Shown: positions 12,364 to 24,329, numbered from the stretch's first letter. The stretch: 64,000 nt of DNA from Platynereis dumerilii (GCA_026936325.1 JAPTHN010000103.1:1-64000), one strand, 5' to 3'. A program made the numbers and translations. Notes: generated from the letters alone by a model not told the origin.

Positions 12364-12593
12364 GACACAATCCATATTAGTGTCTGTCGACGGTAACTGA
12401 TAGCAGGGGCAATCCGTGTTAGCCACCTGAATAAGGTAGTTACCCAGAGGAAAAGAGTGTCATTAAGAAGATGCAGGCCGGAAGGTAGTTGAGACAATCC
12501 ATATTAGTCACTAACTAAAAAATGAGGCCATGCTCTTCAAGCACAAAGTGTTCGTTGATGCTTGTGTAGAAACAGAGGCAATCCAGATTAGCC
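12364..12593. repeat. Four spaced hairpin motifs with a shared loop
   Basis: Four short stem-loops share one loop design, AATCC-NNN-TTA on the + strand: 12364-12384 (stem GACAC/GTGTC), 12408-12424 (GGC/GCC), 12493-12509 (GAC/GTC) and 12577-12593 (GGC/GCC). Stems change together so that pairing is kept. Two related small palindromes precede them, CTAACCCAGGTTAG near 12063 and CAGACC/GGTCTG near 12125-12145. On the element's sense strand the loop reads TAA-NNN-GGATT. Confidence 0.6.
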
Positions 12594-12837
12594 GACTGTT
12601 AAGAAGCCAAGCAGGAGATGACATCACCATATCATCATACAATGTGAGCTCGGTTGTGAATGGTGACATGTGCGACGAAGACTGCACAATGCCAAGCCAG
12701 ACACAAAAGTTCAAAGAAAGTTCTGCAGTAATGTAGCCCCATGTTGGAACCAGGTCAAGGCAACGATATGCTTGCCGTGGTTACGACGGAAATGAGTGAG
12801 TGTAACGGAATGTTCACACTAGTGGTCGCCCCGAAAT

Positions 12838-13111
12838 GGTGCCCTCTTCATATTGCCATGAGATGATGACAGGAATACGGCCAACTCGAAGTAGTCGCAT
12901 GTGCTGTCGGAACGTGATCCCATACGCGAGCATGGTGCCCAAGGAGGTGGTGCTCCAATCGACTGACTTCCGGATGTGGAATCGGATGTGTCTCTTGATA
13001 GGGTGCCCGTGACAGTAGAAGTCACAGTGGAAGCACAGGCTCTGTAACGACTGACTCAGATCAAAGATTAGAGAACATATGCATCGAATGTGTCTCTGAT
13101 CATAGGTGCCC
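12838..13111. repeat. Spaced GGTGCCC words and a diverged direct repeat
   Basis: GGTGCCC occurs at 12838-12844, 12934-12940, 13002-13008 and 13105-13111, about 70-105 bases apart. Around the last two, the longer phrase GATGTGTCTCTTGATAGG recurs as AATGTGTCTCTGATCATAGG, which marks a diverged tandem duplication. The function is unknown. Confidence 0.5.
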
Positions 13112-13866
13112 ACAGCAAGTCTTGCACTGATGTTTGACGACCAGCCCGACCAGCAACTCGTGATCAAAGAGACATTCCCGCAAATTATGTGACGACACAG
13201 CATTAAAATGGTATGCAATAGTCATACTGAAATTACTTTAAGAAACAGGCTAGGAGCTCGACCAATAAGGTTACTGCAAACAACATGTAAGAAAAGGCAC
13301 GTGATACATATATATAAAATATAAATAATTTAAATAAGAGATACTAAAAGGAATATCATAATTGGTTTAGATAAATAATCTGAATCCCAGCAAGATGCTG
13401 GTCGTTAAGTGTGTATAGCTAAAAGTAAAAGAGATGTTTAAGTGTAAATAGAAAGGTAGCAAATCACGGCAAAATATGATGTATCATCATGGTGATCAGC
13501 TCCCCAAGATCAAAATGAATCACATCAATAAAGGAAGAAGATCACTGTGCAACGTGAGTATAAGATTATAAATTTTTAGGATGAGAAAGTGTTGCGTAAG
13601 GCGTATGCACAGAATATATGCATACCTTCAAGCATATGTCAGTAAAATGTTACCCATACAATCGAACGAACAAGGTGTGACTCTTCACAGACTGACTAAA
13701 ATATAAGGATATGCAAGCATGAGTATGAAAGGGTTAAAATGCAACAATACACATACAGATAGAAAAGGGAAAGGGAAATGCAGTCAGAATGCAGTTGTAC
13801 AGGAAAAGTTATTGCACGAAAGTGCAGTGCAAAGATAAGTAATCATAATCATGCAGTGAAATAGAA

Positions 13867-16665
13867 TCAGACGCTGGTACTGGTATCGTCAGGAGAGGGG
13901 GGTGGTGGAAGGGGAGGGGGGAAAGTTGGGCGGAGCAAAAGTGACGTAGGACGAGTGGGGCGTGGTTCCAACTCGATATCAACTACTGAGCGATTAGGGG
14001 GGGTATCGACTCGGGTACCCATGCGAGGGGCCGATGGTTGCCGGGGTGAGGTGGACCGGCGAGGCGGGGTAGTCCGCCTTGGTGGGGTTGTACGGGTCGG
14101 TATGCGAGTAGGGGGGGTCATTTTCTTTGATGCAGCCAGGCCAGAAGTGGTGGCATAAGGTTTTATCTGTACTGAATGGGTAGTATCCGGTTCCATAACA
14201 TTGGTGGACCGAAATTCCATCTCCCTTTGACGAAGTTCTCTAATTAGAGCTGAGTAAGGATTAAGCTCTTGAGTATTAATAACTTCTTGCATGTTATGAC
14301 CCAATTTGTAAAGGTGAACTGAGTCAGATGCGAGCATAGTCACCGCAAACTGTCCTTGCATAATTTGCTGTAACTTTTTCTGCTTGTATAATGGAACATT
14401 AATGAGTCTAGGGAGTTCCACATTAAGTGAATCAATCTGCAAAGAGCATAGTGCAGTATCCCAGTTGGGTTTGAGGATACTGTATAATCTATGATGGTCG
14501 CACTTGAAACTATTAGGACAAATGACACCTTTAAGAGAAAGTGAAGAAAGGTGGGATTTAATAGTAAGAACATATAGAAGTAAGCGCTGGTGTCCACTAT
14601 TCAATTCCATGAATATTTCGATCTGTGGAAATTTGCGGGTTTCGGGTGAGCGATGCATCACTCTGAAATCCCTACAACATTTATGTAGACAACGCTTAGC
14701 CAGGCTCACTACCATGTAGAAAACACAAATAGTAAGAAGGTGAAGGGTAGTGATATGTATAAGACTGACAGGACTGATAGAAACAGGGTAAATTACATAA
14801 CTGACTGAATCACAATGCAGAGGACGTCCTGGAATGACTGGGTTGGCGTGGGATGGTTTAAAATGAGTAGCCATAACCATAGAGGATAAAAGGCCACTAA
14901 GGTATCTACCACGACAATACATAAATATGACCAAAATTAGAGACAAATATCCAGCTATGGAACCGATGAAGGCAAATCCACGGATCCAATGGCGAAGGCT
15001 GAACCAAGCTGAAAGAGAAAAGGAAGCTTCCAGCTCGGCCCATTTAAGCATAAAATCGTCACCCTTTTGTTGAATAAGGCGACTAAGTTCCTTAAGCTTA
15101 ATGATGCCATGTGTCATATTCGCAAGTGAGGTATTTGCTATTCTGGCAGCCACTGCAAATTTAGGCAAGGTGAAATTTGGCATGCCATAAGATTCATATG
15201 GTGGTAGACTTGTGAAGTTGAATTCACGTTCAAAGGAATGCATCGCAATTGCATTAATCGTATAGTTGATTAAGAAAGGTTTATATTGATTATTTTCGGA
15301 TGCGGGACATCCTGTAATACGCCTGGGAATGAAACCTGAAGGGGAGGAGAATTCGCAAAAACAAAACTGGCCACGCTGAAGTACAGCGTAAAGACTACCA
15401 GGAACGGGACGTGCCACACGATCATTGGAGCAACGTCGAGTCCATGGGAGTGATAAGCCAGTAACTAAAAGCTGGTTACCTGCGTCTATTACACGAGGTG
15501 CTGCACGAAAAGGTTCAAAGAAGTAATCGACTTGACAGAGGTCAGAAATGACGTCTGCAGTAGCATTCGTATATATTGCAGTGTTGCAAGATAGCTGCGA
15601 GCTATCAATTTGAATTGTTGATTCTGTGCAAAGAAATTGATCGTCAATGTTGAGACATTCCTGGAGCTCTTCAAGACTGAGTTCCAAGAAAGAATCGTGC
15701 TGCACTCCTAGAAAAGGTTTTGGGATAGAGATACGAGTGTAATCATGGTTAGACTCGCGGTCTTGGAAAGCAGGAGTAGCTACCACAGGTACATGGAGTG
15801 ACTCTGTGTGGTACAAGGTGTAGGGTTTTGAATTCTTAGGTTGGATTGGCCATAGGAGTTGGAGTAAGAACCCATGTCTAGTAGGCATAAAGATTGGTTG
15901 TGATTTCTGATAGATATGAGCCAAATCCGTAAAAGCTAATTGATAACTGTTGTGCCATGAATATAATACCGTTGATACTTTGTGAACTAATTTATGGACA
16001 TATGAGGCTGGAAGAACATGTGGAGATATTTTACCTGCAGCCAGGTCGTGGAAGGCTGTAATTAATTTATCAGCTTCATTTAAGAGGATATGAAGTTGCT
16101 GTATTTGTTGGGACCAAAGCCTGAGATATTTAGAGGTCAGCAAGCTAAGGATCCTTGTGGCTTGAATCTTACGTTGTAATGCGTTGATAGCGTTACTAAC
16201 CACAGCAAATTGGGAAATAATTTCCTGATTGGTTTCATTTAAAAGTGTATGAATTAGTTTAATGTTTCTGGAGGTGTTGGTGAAGGTACTGGCTATGACA
16301 TCAATGGTGAGAACTAAATCAGAACGCATTTCAAGGAAAGCGTCCCTCATAAGATTCTGACGTGCAGACATAGACTCAATAGTATTTACAAAAATTTGAT
16401 CTCTCTGTCGTCTAATATTAGCAGACATACCTGCTCCGGCTTGTGGGATAGTAACTGAAAGCCAGAAAGCGGTACTGTCTTCGGATTGCCAATCCTGGGT
16501 ATTAATATTGACACGGAAGGTTTCATTAGTAGATTGCATTAATTGCTTAGTTGTATTAGATGTATCATCGGTATTAGGTAAGGCAAGGGGATCTCGAGGT
16601 GTTGGTGTACGACCCGCTCGTTTAGGACGACTGGGTGGCGAGTATTGATCAAAGAAGGGGGGCAT
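13867..16665 (-). CDS. Retroelement Env-like transmembrane protein region (F/gypsy-Env-like), 932-aa ORF
   Basis: A long ORF in the env position of the element. In order it shows a proline- and arginine-rich start, a basic RRQR site (about residues 85-88) that resembles a furin-type cleavage site, a long helical heptad region (about 90-210) leading into GKISPHVLP, a cysteine-rich section (about 337-453, CLNIDDQFLC and CFCEF), several N-glycosylation sequons, a transmembrane segment (about 563-583), a second hydrophobic stretch (about 634-655), and a very long tail of about 275 residues ending in repeated TTPPRR and a polyproline run. The helical region followed by a G-x-I/L-x-P motif and then LLWPIQP resembles class I fusion subunits of gypsy Env and baculovirus F. 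The leucine-rich-repeat region lies directly upstream on the same strand. Homology is by pattern only. Confidence 0.7.
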   Translation of the reverse strand: MPPFFDQYSPPSRPKRAGRTPTPRDPLALPNTDDTSNTTKQLMQSTNETFRVNINTQDWQSEDSTAFWLSVTIPQAGAGMSANIRRQRDQIFVNTIESMSARQNLMRDAFLEMRSDLVLTIDVIASTFTNTSRNIKLIHTLLNETNQEIISQFAVVSNAINALQRKIQATRILSLLTSKYLRLWSQQIQQLHILLNEADKLITAFHDLAAGKISPHVLPASYVHKLVHKVSTVLYSWHNSYQLAFTDLAHIYQKSQPIFMPTRHGFLLQLLWPIQPKNSKPYTLYHTESLHVPVVATPAFQDRESNHDYTRISIPKPFLGVQHDSFLELSLEELQECLNIDDQFLCTESTIQIDSSQLSCNTAIYTNATADVISDLCQVDYFFEPFRAAPRVIDAGNQLLVTGLSLPWTRRCSNDRVARPVPGSLYAVLQRGQFCFCEFSSPSGFIPRRITGCPASENNQYKPFLINYTINAIAMHSFEREFNFTSLPPYESYGMPNFTLPKFAVAARIANTSLANMTHGIIKLKELSRLIQQKGDDFMLKWAELEASFSLSAWFSLRHWIRGFAFIGSIAGYLSLILVIFMYCRGRYLSGLLSSMVMATHFKPSHANPVIPGRPLHCDSVSYVIYPVSISPVSLIHITTLHLLTICVFYMVVSLAKRCLHKCCRDFRVMHRSPETRKFPQIEIFMELNSGHQRLLLYVLTIKSHLSSLSLKGVICPNSFKCDHHRLYSILKPNWDTALCSLQIDSLNVELPRLINVPLYKQKKLQQIMQGQFAVTMLASDSVHLYKLGHNMQEVINTQELNPYSALIRELRQREMEFRSTNVMEPDTTHSVQIKPYATTSGLAASKKMTPPTRIPTRTTPPRRTTPPRRSTSPRQPSAPRMGTRVDTPPNRSVVDIELEPRPTRPTSLLLRPTFPPPLPPPPSPDDTSTSV

Positions 16666-16699
16666 GGTAGGTGGAGGGGAATATGAGAATGTGGGATGC

Positions 16700-18810
16700 G
16701 CAAAAGGTGGATCGGGAGCTGCCCTCTTAGCGTGGTGGTGGACTGCTGAAAGAGGAGGGGGGCAATGGGGGTAGAATGAGTTGGAGGAGGTCGACGATAT
16801 TCTTCAAAATGTTGTTGAGTGAAGATAGTCGATATGTGTGCTAATTTAGCCTTTAAAGCTGTTTTATAAGAATCAACTTTATCGATAGTATTCTTTAATA
16901 GTGGAGCGAAATCAGAACATATTGCAGCGATTAAATCATCAGGGGATTGACACATGTCTTCAAACATTGTGAGGTCCCAAGTGAATGTGGGAATATGGAA
17001 ATCGGGATAGAAAATATTTGCATTGATGATAAAGAATTCAACACTGGGAAAAATTTGTCCTCGATAACTATAACCAACGCCATAGTCTGGGCGGAGAAGC
17101 TGTGCGGGTGCAGAGCTCCAACGTGAAGCTGCGTCTGGTGGAAAAAGACCAGAGCTGCTTGTGAGTGGGCGAGCATCCTTGTGATTAACAGATGCGAGTA
17201 GCTGCATATGACGTAATTGGTCTCTAAGGGAACGGGATGAACGGAGTAAGGGAATGGAATCACATGCTTCGAAAGTCATATTTTGAATTGGGAAAGACAC
17301 GTTACTTTGACAAGTACCAGAAATCCTAGTGGTATCAGGCAACGTGTTCAGGAAGACTGCCAAATCGCAATTACAATTAAGGGGGTTAGATGTTAGGTCA
17401 AGTTCTTTCATTTCGGGTGAAGGAAAGTAAATTTGTTTGTTAACGCCATCTAAATACTGCAGATTGTTACGTTGCAAAAATATATATTCCAGATGGTCTC
17501 TAATAAAGAAAGGTCCAGAAATTCTATACAGGGAGTTGTAACTAAGATCTATTACAGCTAATTGACGGATATCTATGTCTAATTTCAAAGGTATGAAGGT
17601 TATTATAGGATAAATTTAAGTAGTAAAGTTGATCGACATATCTAAAATATGCTCTGGAAATATGTGTTAGCTTAGAATGAGTTAGTTCGAAAGTGCGCAG
17701 ATTGGGCGTGTTTGTTAATGGATCTCTTAATGATCTTGAAGTAGTAATATTTCTGAGTCTAAGTACTCTAAGAGATGTTGGATAATGAAGATTCTGTATT
17801 CCGCCAATACAGTCTAGTATAACTATTTTAGCTAAATTTAAGACATTAAATTGTTGCGTTTTCTGAAAATAGAAACCCTGAAGAATAAGTGTTTGGAGAA
17901 ATGGTTTTGGTCGTGTAAAATTAAAAGATTGATGTGCTGATAGATTGGGCAAGAGGTTGGAAACTTCGAAAGGAACATTAGAAGCTTGTAATTTTAATTG
18001 TTGTATATTATTGAAAGGCATAGAAGATGGGAGGCGGGTCATATCTGGTAGATGGAGTCTAAGAGATATCAGTTTACTTTGTGAAACGCCGAGATGGTTC
18101 CACTGGAAGGATGTTGAACCGTGTATGGTAAGGTCTAAATGAGTTAATTGAGCTTGTGGTAATAAAGGTAGGGCAGGAGACGATAAATCCCTAAGTAAGG
18201 TAAGTTGTATACGTCTTAAACGATAAAGGGAAGACCATGGAGCGAAGACTGAGGCGTCATCAAGGACTAAATTAGTAATAGCATGTAACTGTGAACGTGC
18301 TTGGACGTATTGTACATGAGTAACTTGAGTGTCTGGCAGATCTAAAAAATTGATCTCGGGAAATGAGTCAATAACATCAGGAAACCTTACTGCAGAAGTA
18401 AGATTTTGTAAAGTGAGATATCTCATGAAAGGCATAGTAGTGAAGAAAGAGATAATGTCCTTAGTAAGTGCGCCAGAGGAAAGAATCAGTTTTGTGATAC
18501 GAGGTGAATCAGGAGGCCATACACATGGAGGTGTAGAAAAATTGGCTCCCAAATCACATGTAAATATGTCTCGTTTGCGAGAACACCATTCACCAAACAT
18601 AGAAACTCTACAAGAAGCCATAGGTTGGTCTTGTGTTTGAAGCAAAGTACGCTTGGCCCAAACGGCGGCCGTGTTTGGATTAATGGTAAATCCAAAATTC
18701 TTATAAAGAAAAGCGTCTTGCTCAGCAATTCGTTGCAAATCAGATGGAGGTGATGATTGAGCTGGAACCAAGGGAAGGAGGAGGAAGGGAAAAAGGACAA
18801 TTAGCGTCAT
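16700..18810 (-). CDS. Secreted leucine-rich-repeat region upstream of the Env-like part
   Basis: The frame opening at 18810 starts with a signal peptide (MTLIVLFPFLLLPLVPAQ). A cysteine-containing N-terminal cap follows (SCRVSMFGEWC and FTCDLGANF), then a run of about ten leucine-rich repeats with typical spacing, for example LTHLDLTIHG, LISLRLHLPD, LRVLRLRNIT and LYYLNLSYNNL. A further frame continues the same style with LAVIDLSYNSL and MKELDLTSNPL and closes with an LRRCT-type cap (NPLNCNCDLAVFL, later cysteines in GTCQ and EACDS). LRR ectodomains of this type normally bind proteins at the cell surface. Here it occupies the place where a retroviral receptor-binding subunit would lie. The region is spread over more than one frame and is treated as broken; no joined product is proposed. 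Confidence 0.75.
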
Positions 18811-21531
18811 TGTAATGTTTATAATGAGGTAGCAAGGTATATAATTGGCTAAAGGGTTTTAGCATCACCAGTAAAATCAGGTATTACTATAACTATTAAC
18901 CAGTAAGGTGGTGAGAAAGACATGATTAACTGAATGTAGACATGCACTAAACGAAGATAACAGGTAAAAGAAGTTCATCCACAAAGAGACATAATAGTAA
19001 CGATTAGCATACTAAGCGTGCAAAATTCATCAATCAGGTCGACATATCCTATGTAAAACGAATACGACTATCAATACACAAATAATTATCAACGGAAATA
19101 AGTATTCATAACAATTAGGCAAGACGAGTTTTCCAACTACTTTGCCTATCATATGAAAGAATGCTGTGTATGTCGACAGAAAATGCAAGAGATATACTCT
19201 AAGATCATACTGAATTACTGAAATCGAGAGTCTCGACCAGACCTGAAAATATAACAATTGTCGTCAAAGAAATATAAGTTAATAAAGTACCTTCCCACGA
19301 TTACACGCGTGTAAGAAAAATTGGGAGTATAATTACTGTGAACTTATCTCAATATAACACAACTCGAAACTTCATCAACAAAACTCAATGCCTATAAAAA
19401 TTCCCGGTTTACTAATTAGTAAACGTATATGCAGGTTAGTGGTCCTAAATGACCGGTAAATGACTCTTTGAAAAGGGTGTACTTACATAATGTTGCAAGC
19501 TGTATGTAGGACTGCTGCCTCTCTACAGGTGTAAAGATTAGAGCAGGTAAGCTAAGGTTTTACTGGCTCCGCAAGAGCTGGGCCCTGTGGGCTGAGCCGA
19601 AAATTTTACAGCAGGTAGCGTGCCATATAAGGTGCAAGGGTGCTACCAAAGCAACAAGAAACTGCTTCCCACGGCAGTCTCGGTGAAGCCATGGCAACAC
19701 AGAAAGCGCCCCCTGCCGGGCTATGTTGTGATGCCATACCATATAATGAACTATGGAAAAGGAATTAGCTAGCTAGCTATAATTTGTGTATAATGAGTTG
19801 GTCATTTACAAAAAAAAAGGTTTTTCTTTCCCCAAAATGCGAAGCGATGCTACAATCACTGGGTGAGCAAAATCCACAGAAACGCATTTAAAATTATGTG
19901 CTAAGATTAAACTCACGACCACATTGTCGGAACATATTAACATAACTACATCGGCATGAGCCGGAACACATGAAATAGCACAAGATATCCCCAAATTATG
20001 GTCGGGCTCCCAGTCCGACAGGCAGAGAACTTGCAACATACTGAGATACTTACTCAACGTAATATGCTGCACAATAATTATAAGAAAAGATGCTCAAAAA
20101 TAATATTGTATCAGAGCAGTTATAGTAATGCTCAATCAAAGTAGTACCGACATGTCACGATATTGTAAGAAAACAATCCATCAACAATGGCATATAATCA
20201 CTTCTCAATTGGCAAGATGATTGACGGCTAATATCTGCAATAAACGACACTCACAACATGAGCAGGAAATGCAGAAAAGAAACATATTCCATGTTGGAAT
20301 ATTACTGACTATCTACAAAATGCAGAATGGAATATGTACAAAATGCTAATGATACAACGCGGTAAGCTAATGGATGAAAGAGGAGAAGACTACACGTGAG
20401 GTGAGTCTTAGACAAAAACTTATCGGTGGCATGGAAGATATCATCACACAGCATTGTGGGTAACACAATTTAAGGAAGAAACTGGAATCGACTTAATTCG
20501 ACAAGGGTTAAACGATGTTCACGGTATTGCAGATATATCAGCATGATCACCGAGAATACAGAAGCTCAGACATTCAAGTCTGACCTGTTGATTGACTGTG
20601 TCTTGTCACTATCACGCCAACCAAAGAATATATATTTGTTAAATCTCATCATAAAAAAAATAGTTTCAGAACTAAAAGATAGGAAGAAACAAGTCTTAAA
20701 TAATTACAAGAGGTTATAAAAGGCAATTGAAGGCAGAATGGCAACCAGATTTACTAAGAAAGGATCGTGATGGATCTCTGTGGAGAGTCTCTGTCTCTGA
20801 AATATGCGTACCAAATAATGGTGTTTACCGAGGATAAAATGATAAGCCAATAAAGTACTATATCAAGAAGGCAATCAAATGCAAAGAACAAGGGAATACG
20901 TGGTCAATGCTGCGAGGAGACAGTGGCCAACGTATGGAAATACTATCGATTGATCACAAGGAACACAGTGATAAGAGATGGAAAACAATTCTCAACGAAG
21001 AATGGCAAGGTTTAAGAGCGTTGTTGGTGGGCTCAAAGTAGATGAATAATCCGGCTGAATGCTTGTGAGCTACAGAAAAGACTTAACGGTGAATAACCGT
21101 ATTGGTCTGGGAACGAAATGAAGGGACTACACCCTCCTGGTGGCATGTAAGCGAGAAGTTGGCGACGCAACAAATGCAAGATATCATCGCACATGTGTTA
21201 AAATGTGCGGATCGAGAACTCTTGTTGAGGTTTAAGGCCTGTTAAGGTGTGCTAATGCAAATATTCGAAGACTATTTGGTTATGAAGAATGGACGAAGAA
21301 TATAATTCGGTAAAATTTGTAAATTTAATGAATAGGTGTATAAATCAGCATTGTAGGTAACACAAAAGTCAGTGATATAGCATTCACATTATATAGCGTA
21401 ATTGTTCGATTAACAAGGAGAAAAGCATTCGATGGGTCAAACTGTTTCTTGGTACATTGAAGTCTATATTTTTAAAGAAGTAAATAGATTTGAATGAGTC
21501 CATTAGTTCGTAAGGTTAAAGGAAAACCTGA
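18811..21531 (-). other. Retroelement spacer between the LRR region and the 226-aa ORF
   Basis: AT-rich sequence with no recognisable protein. A GC-richer island at 19490-19740 contains palindromic and GC-box-like text such as CAGAAAGCGCCCCCTGCC. On the element strand a good splice-donor word (ATGTAAGT) lies near 19485-19492. It may serve as leader for an env-type subgenomic RNA; that is inference. Confidence 0.4.
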
Positions 21532-22212
21532 TTACTGTTGTTGTAGAGTCGACTTCAATTCGGTTTGTTGGTCGTCTGCGTCATTGAAATCTTCGGGTAA
21601 TTCCTGTATGTAATGGAGACGCTGAGAAAGCATCAACAGTGGGGGTGATGACACCGGAGTTGACGTATACATCGGCAGTGATGGAACCATGCGTACTTCC
21701 TGTTCATTGTCAAAGAAATGACGATGGTGAAAAGGCTTTGGACGCAATGGTGGCAAAAAATGTGTAGGCTGAGCAGCTGCTTCGGCTGACATGGTATAGC
21801 CCGGGAGATCTTCGTCTGTTGACCATGATGAGTCCGGTGTCGGTGTAGGACTAGGACAATCCGAGTCCCATCCATTGACTAGAGGTTTCTGTTGAGCATA
21901 AGTGCAAGCCACATAATTGGCTGCAGAGCGAAAAGCATCAATATCGAGGGTTGGAGGTGAATGATAGATGCATGTAGCCTCGGTTTGAGTAGCAACAGAA
22001 ACCGTCTGCTTAGGTCCCTGGAACTGAGGAAGTTGCTGCAACTGAGCAACATTCACACGAGTTGCTGTAGACCATTCCATATTACTGTGTGAAGGAGGAT
22101 ACGACATTCGCCTTCGATGCATTGTTGCAAATACACTGAGGAACAGTAGTTGAGTCAACGGAAGACAAATACCAAATGATGGAGGGGCCATAAACAAGGG
22201 GTGGAGTATCAC
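21532..22212 (-). CDS. Retroelement ORF of unknown function, 226 aa
   Basis: An open frame on the element's sense strand between pol and the LRR/Env-like region. It starts with a hydrophobic N-terminus (about residues 3-30) that could be a signal or anchor, then MHRRRMSYPP and a soluble part rich in proline, serine, threonine and glutamine, including SPTPTPDSSWSTDEDLP and a run of histidines (KPFHHRHFF). The C-terminus is acidic and glutamine-rich. I do not recognise a family. Its position is that of an accessory gene in complex retroelements, but no function can be assigned. Confidence 0.45.
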   Translation of the reverse strand: MILHPLFMAPPSFGICLPLTQLLFLSVFATMHRRRMSYPPSHSNMEWSTATRVNVAQLQQLPQFQGPKQTVSVATQTEATCIYHSPPTLDIDAFRSAANYVACTYAQQKPLVNGWDSDCPSPTPTPDSSWSTDEDLPGYTMSAEAAAQPTHFLPPLRPKPFHHRHFFDNEQEVRMVPSLPMYTSTPVSSPPLLMLSQRLHYIQELPEDFNDADDQQTELKSTLQQQ

Positions 22213-24329
22213 TGAGGGGAGGGGGGGAGGTATAAGTGAGGAATTGCAGATGGTGTGAAGATAGGTCTGACTAATTTAGGTGTAAGTGATTACACATGTG
22301 TTCGGGTTATGTAATCAGGATGAAACTGCTTGAATGTTGTTGGAAAGCTGCGATTGTTTCCTTGGTGTGTGTGACCGTCACTGCTTGCTGGCAGCTCGGT
22401 TGGAGTGATGAATTCATATGTCAAGAATTCATGTGTCTCATTGAACCATATGAAATCTTAAAGGCAAGTACAAGTCTGCATAACAGAGGAGAATGATAAC
22501 CAATTTTGTCCATGAGAAACACATGAAGTATCATGCAGACACATGTGGCATGAATATGTGCGAAAGAGGAATACGGCATAGGGAGAAAGTGATTCATAAG
22601 TAATTATTAAACTAATTATTAGCTTAAGAGAAGACTGAGAAGGTGCGGGAAACTGATGTTGGGCTCCCATGGGTTCATGGGTGATAGCTAATATACTGAA
22701 ATGATAACGTTTAGATGTTAAAGAAACATTCATTCAACGAGAACGGAAGTTATCAGTCCACAGTCAACTGAAATAAGTCCAACTATTTTGGACAGAAAAG
22801 CTTGTGAAATTATGTGGGATATTAAATTAAATATCTGTTATTTGTTTGAGATAGATGCATAAATGTTTGTAAAGATATGTCAGTTTATTTGAGATGATTT
22901 GTGAGGCAGGATGTCGACGAAACAGGACATTGCAAAGGAACCAAACGTCGAAAAGATGCACAGGATGCTGAGCCACAATCGAATTTAGTAATGTAGCAGG
23001 TTAGGACAATGCCATAACGACACACTCCGATACTTCTTGACGGAAGAGATTTTTGAGGAAAACATGTCCTAAAGGAAGGAGATGATCCTATGATAGGAGA
23101 CAATCCCTGGAGAGTTTGAGAGATATGTGCGTCTCAAGAGGAAGGCTTGGAGCAAGGAAACTTAGCATTATTTGTAATGACATTATATGGAATACTCGGT
23201 ATATTGTGTATAAAAGATTATCATGGAATATATGTAAATATGAAATCGAGAGACTAGGCATTTTGGTATAGCCAATATGCTAAGTGCGGACGACCCTTTA
23301 AATTGTGTTATGGACAAAATATAAAGGTTAGGACTATTGAAGCAAGACACTGTCAGTATGACACTTACTGATGATACTTTCCAGTGATATGGAAATAGAC
23401 CACGAGCAGGTGATCCCTTCAGTTGTTATTTGGCGATAATAAGTGATAATTATTAATATTTTATAGGTTTGTATAGAATTATAAGCAACCCATGCATGAT
23501 TTTGCTGACATACAGGTATGCACTATGCAAAGGTATCATCCATAATTCACATTAGAGGACTTGTAATTCTTTTTCTTATTCATGTTGACCTAAGGTCAGT
23601 ATTGTGCAGAAGAGAGTAGGCATCAAAGTACCAAAATAAGACACTGATGTCATAGGATTGTGTTTCAATGGTATTTGGAGTACCTAGGATCATCTTGAAG
23701 TAACTCAAGGAAAATTGAATTGAGTCTTGTGTCTACCGATTTATTGACATGTCTATAATAACTGAAATTCCAATCGAACTATTGAAGATATGCATGTGGA
23801 TATACCATATGCAAATGGACATAATTGCCAAAGTGACAACTCATAGCCAGAGCTACAACACTTAACAACGAAAGAGCCAGGAGATTTTCCTGTAGATTCC
23901 CCTGTATTGTCTGACATATTATTATGGATGACAAGTGATCCATTTGTTAGGACAGTGTTATTCATAAGTTTTTTTTCTTCTTCTATGGAACTGCATTACT
24001 TTTATAATGGAAGGAAGCTTAAATGCAAACAATTGTGTTACACGAGAGAAAGTGAAGGAAACGAAAGAAGGAAACCTTCTGTCATATTGTCACTGAAATA
24101 AACAAGACACAATAATGAACACAAAAGCCTGGTTCGGACTTTGGAGGATAGGAGGTGTTTATCTTCAAGCGTAACTCACTGAGCCATTGCTTGTCTTTAT
24201 ATTGATGCCATTTATTTTTGTTACGTACTCGAATTTCAGTGATAGCCCTCATGAATTGAGGGGAAGGACGAAGTGACAACGGATTTTTTTCGTGTCTCAA
24301 GATTTGGCTTCTGAGTTGGAAGCTTGTCC

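Larger units (their letters stand above)
9799..13866 (-). other. 4-kb retroelement tail without a recognised gene
   Basis: This lies between the Env-like region and the 3' LTR. No open frame on either strand has a recognisable family. Positions 9800-11400 and 13220-13860 are AT-rich. Positions 11450-13210 are distinctly GC-richer and hold repeated small hairpins and a repeated GGTGCCC word, described separately. The segment may be a long 3' untranslated or regulatory region. Confidence 0.6.

Noticed and set aside
11456-12364. Several short + strand frames in the retroelement tail
   Set aside because: They overlap each other and hairpin motifs, lack recognisable domains and are opposite to the element's sense.
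12814-13218. 134-codon - strand frame in the element tail
   Set aside because: Cys/His-rich by eye but with no ordered zinc-finger spacing; the region is explained better by a diverged repeat.
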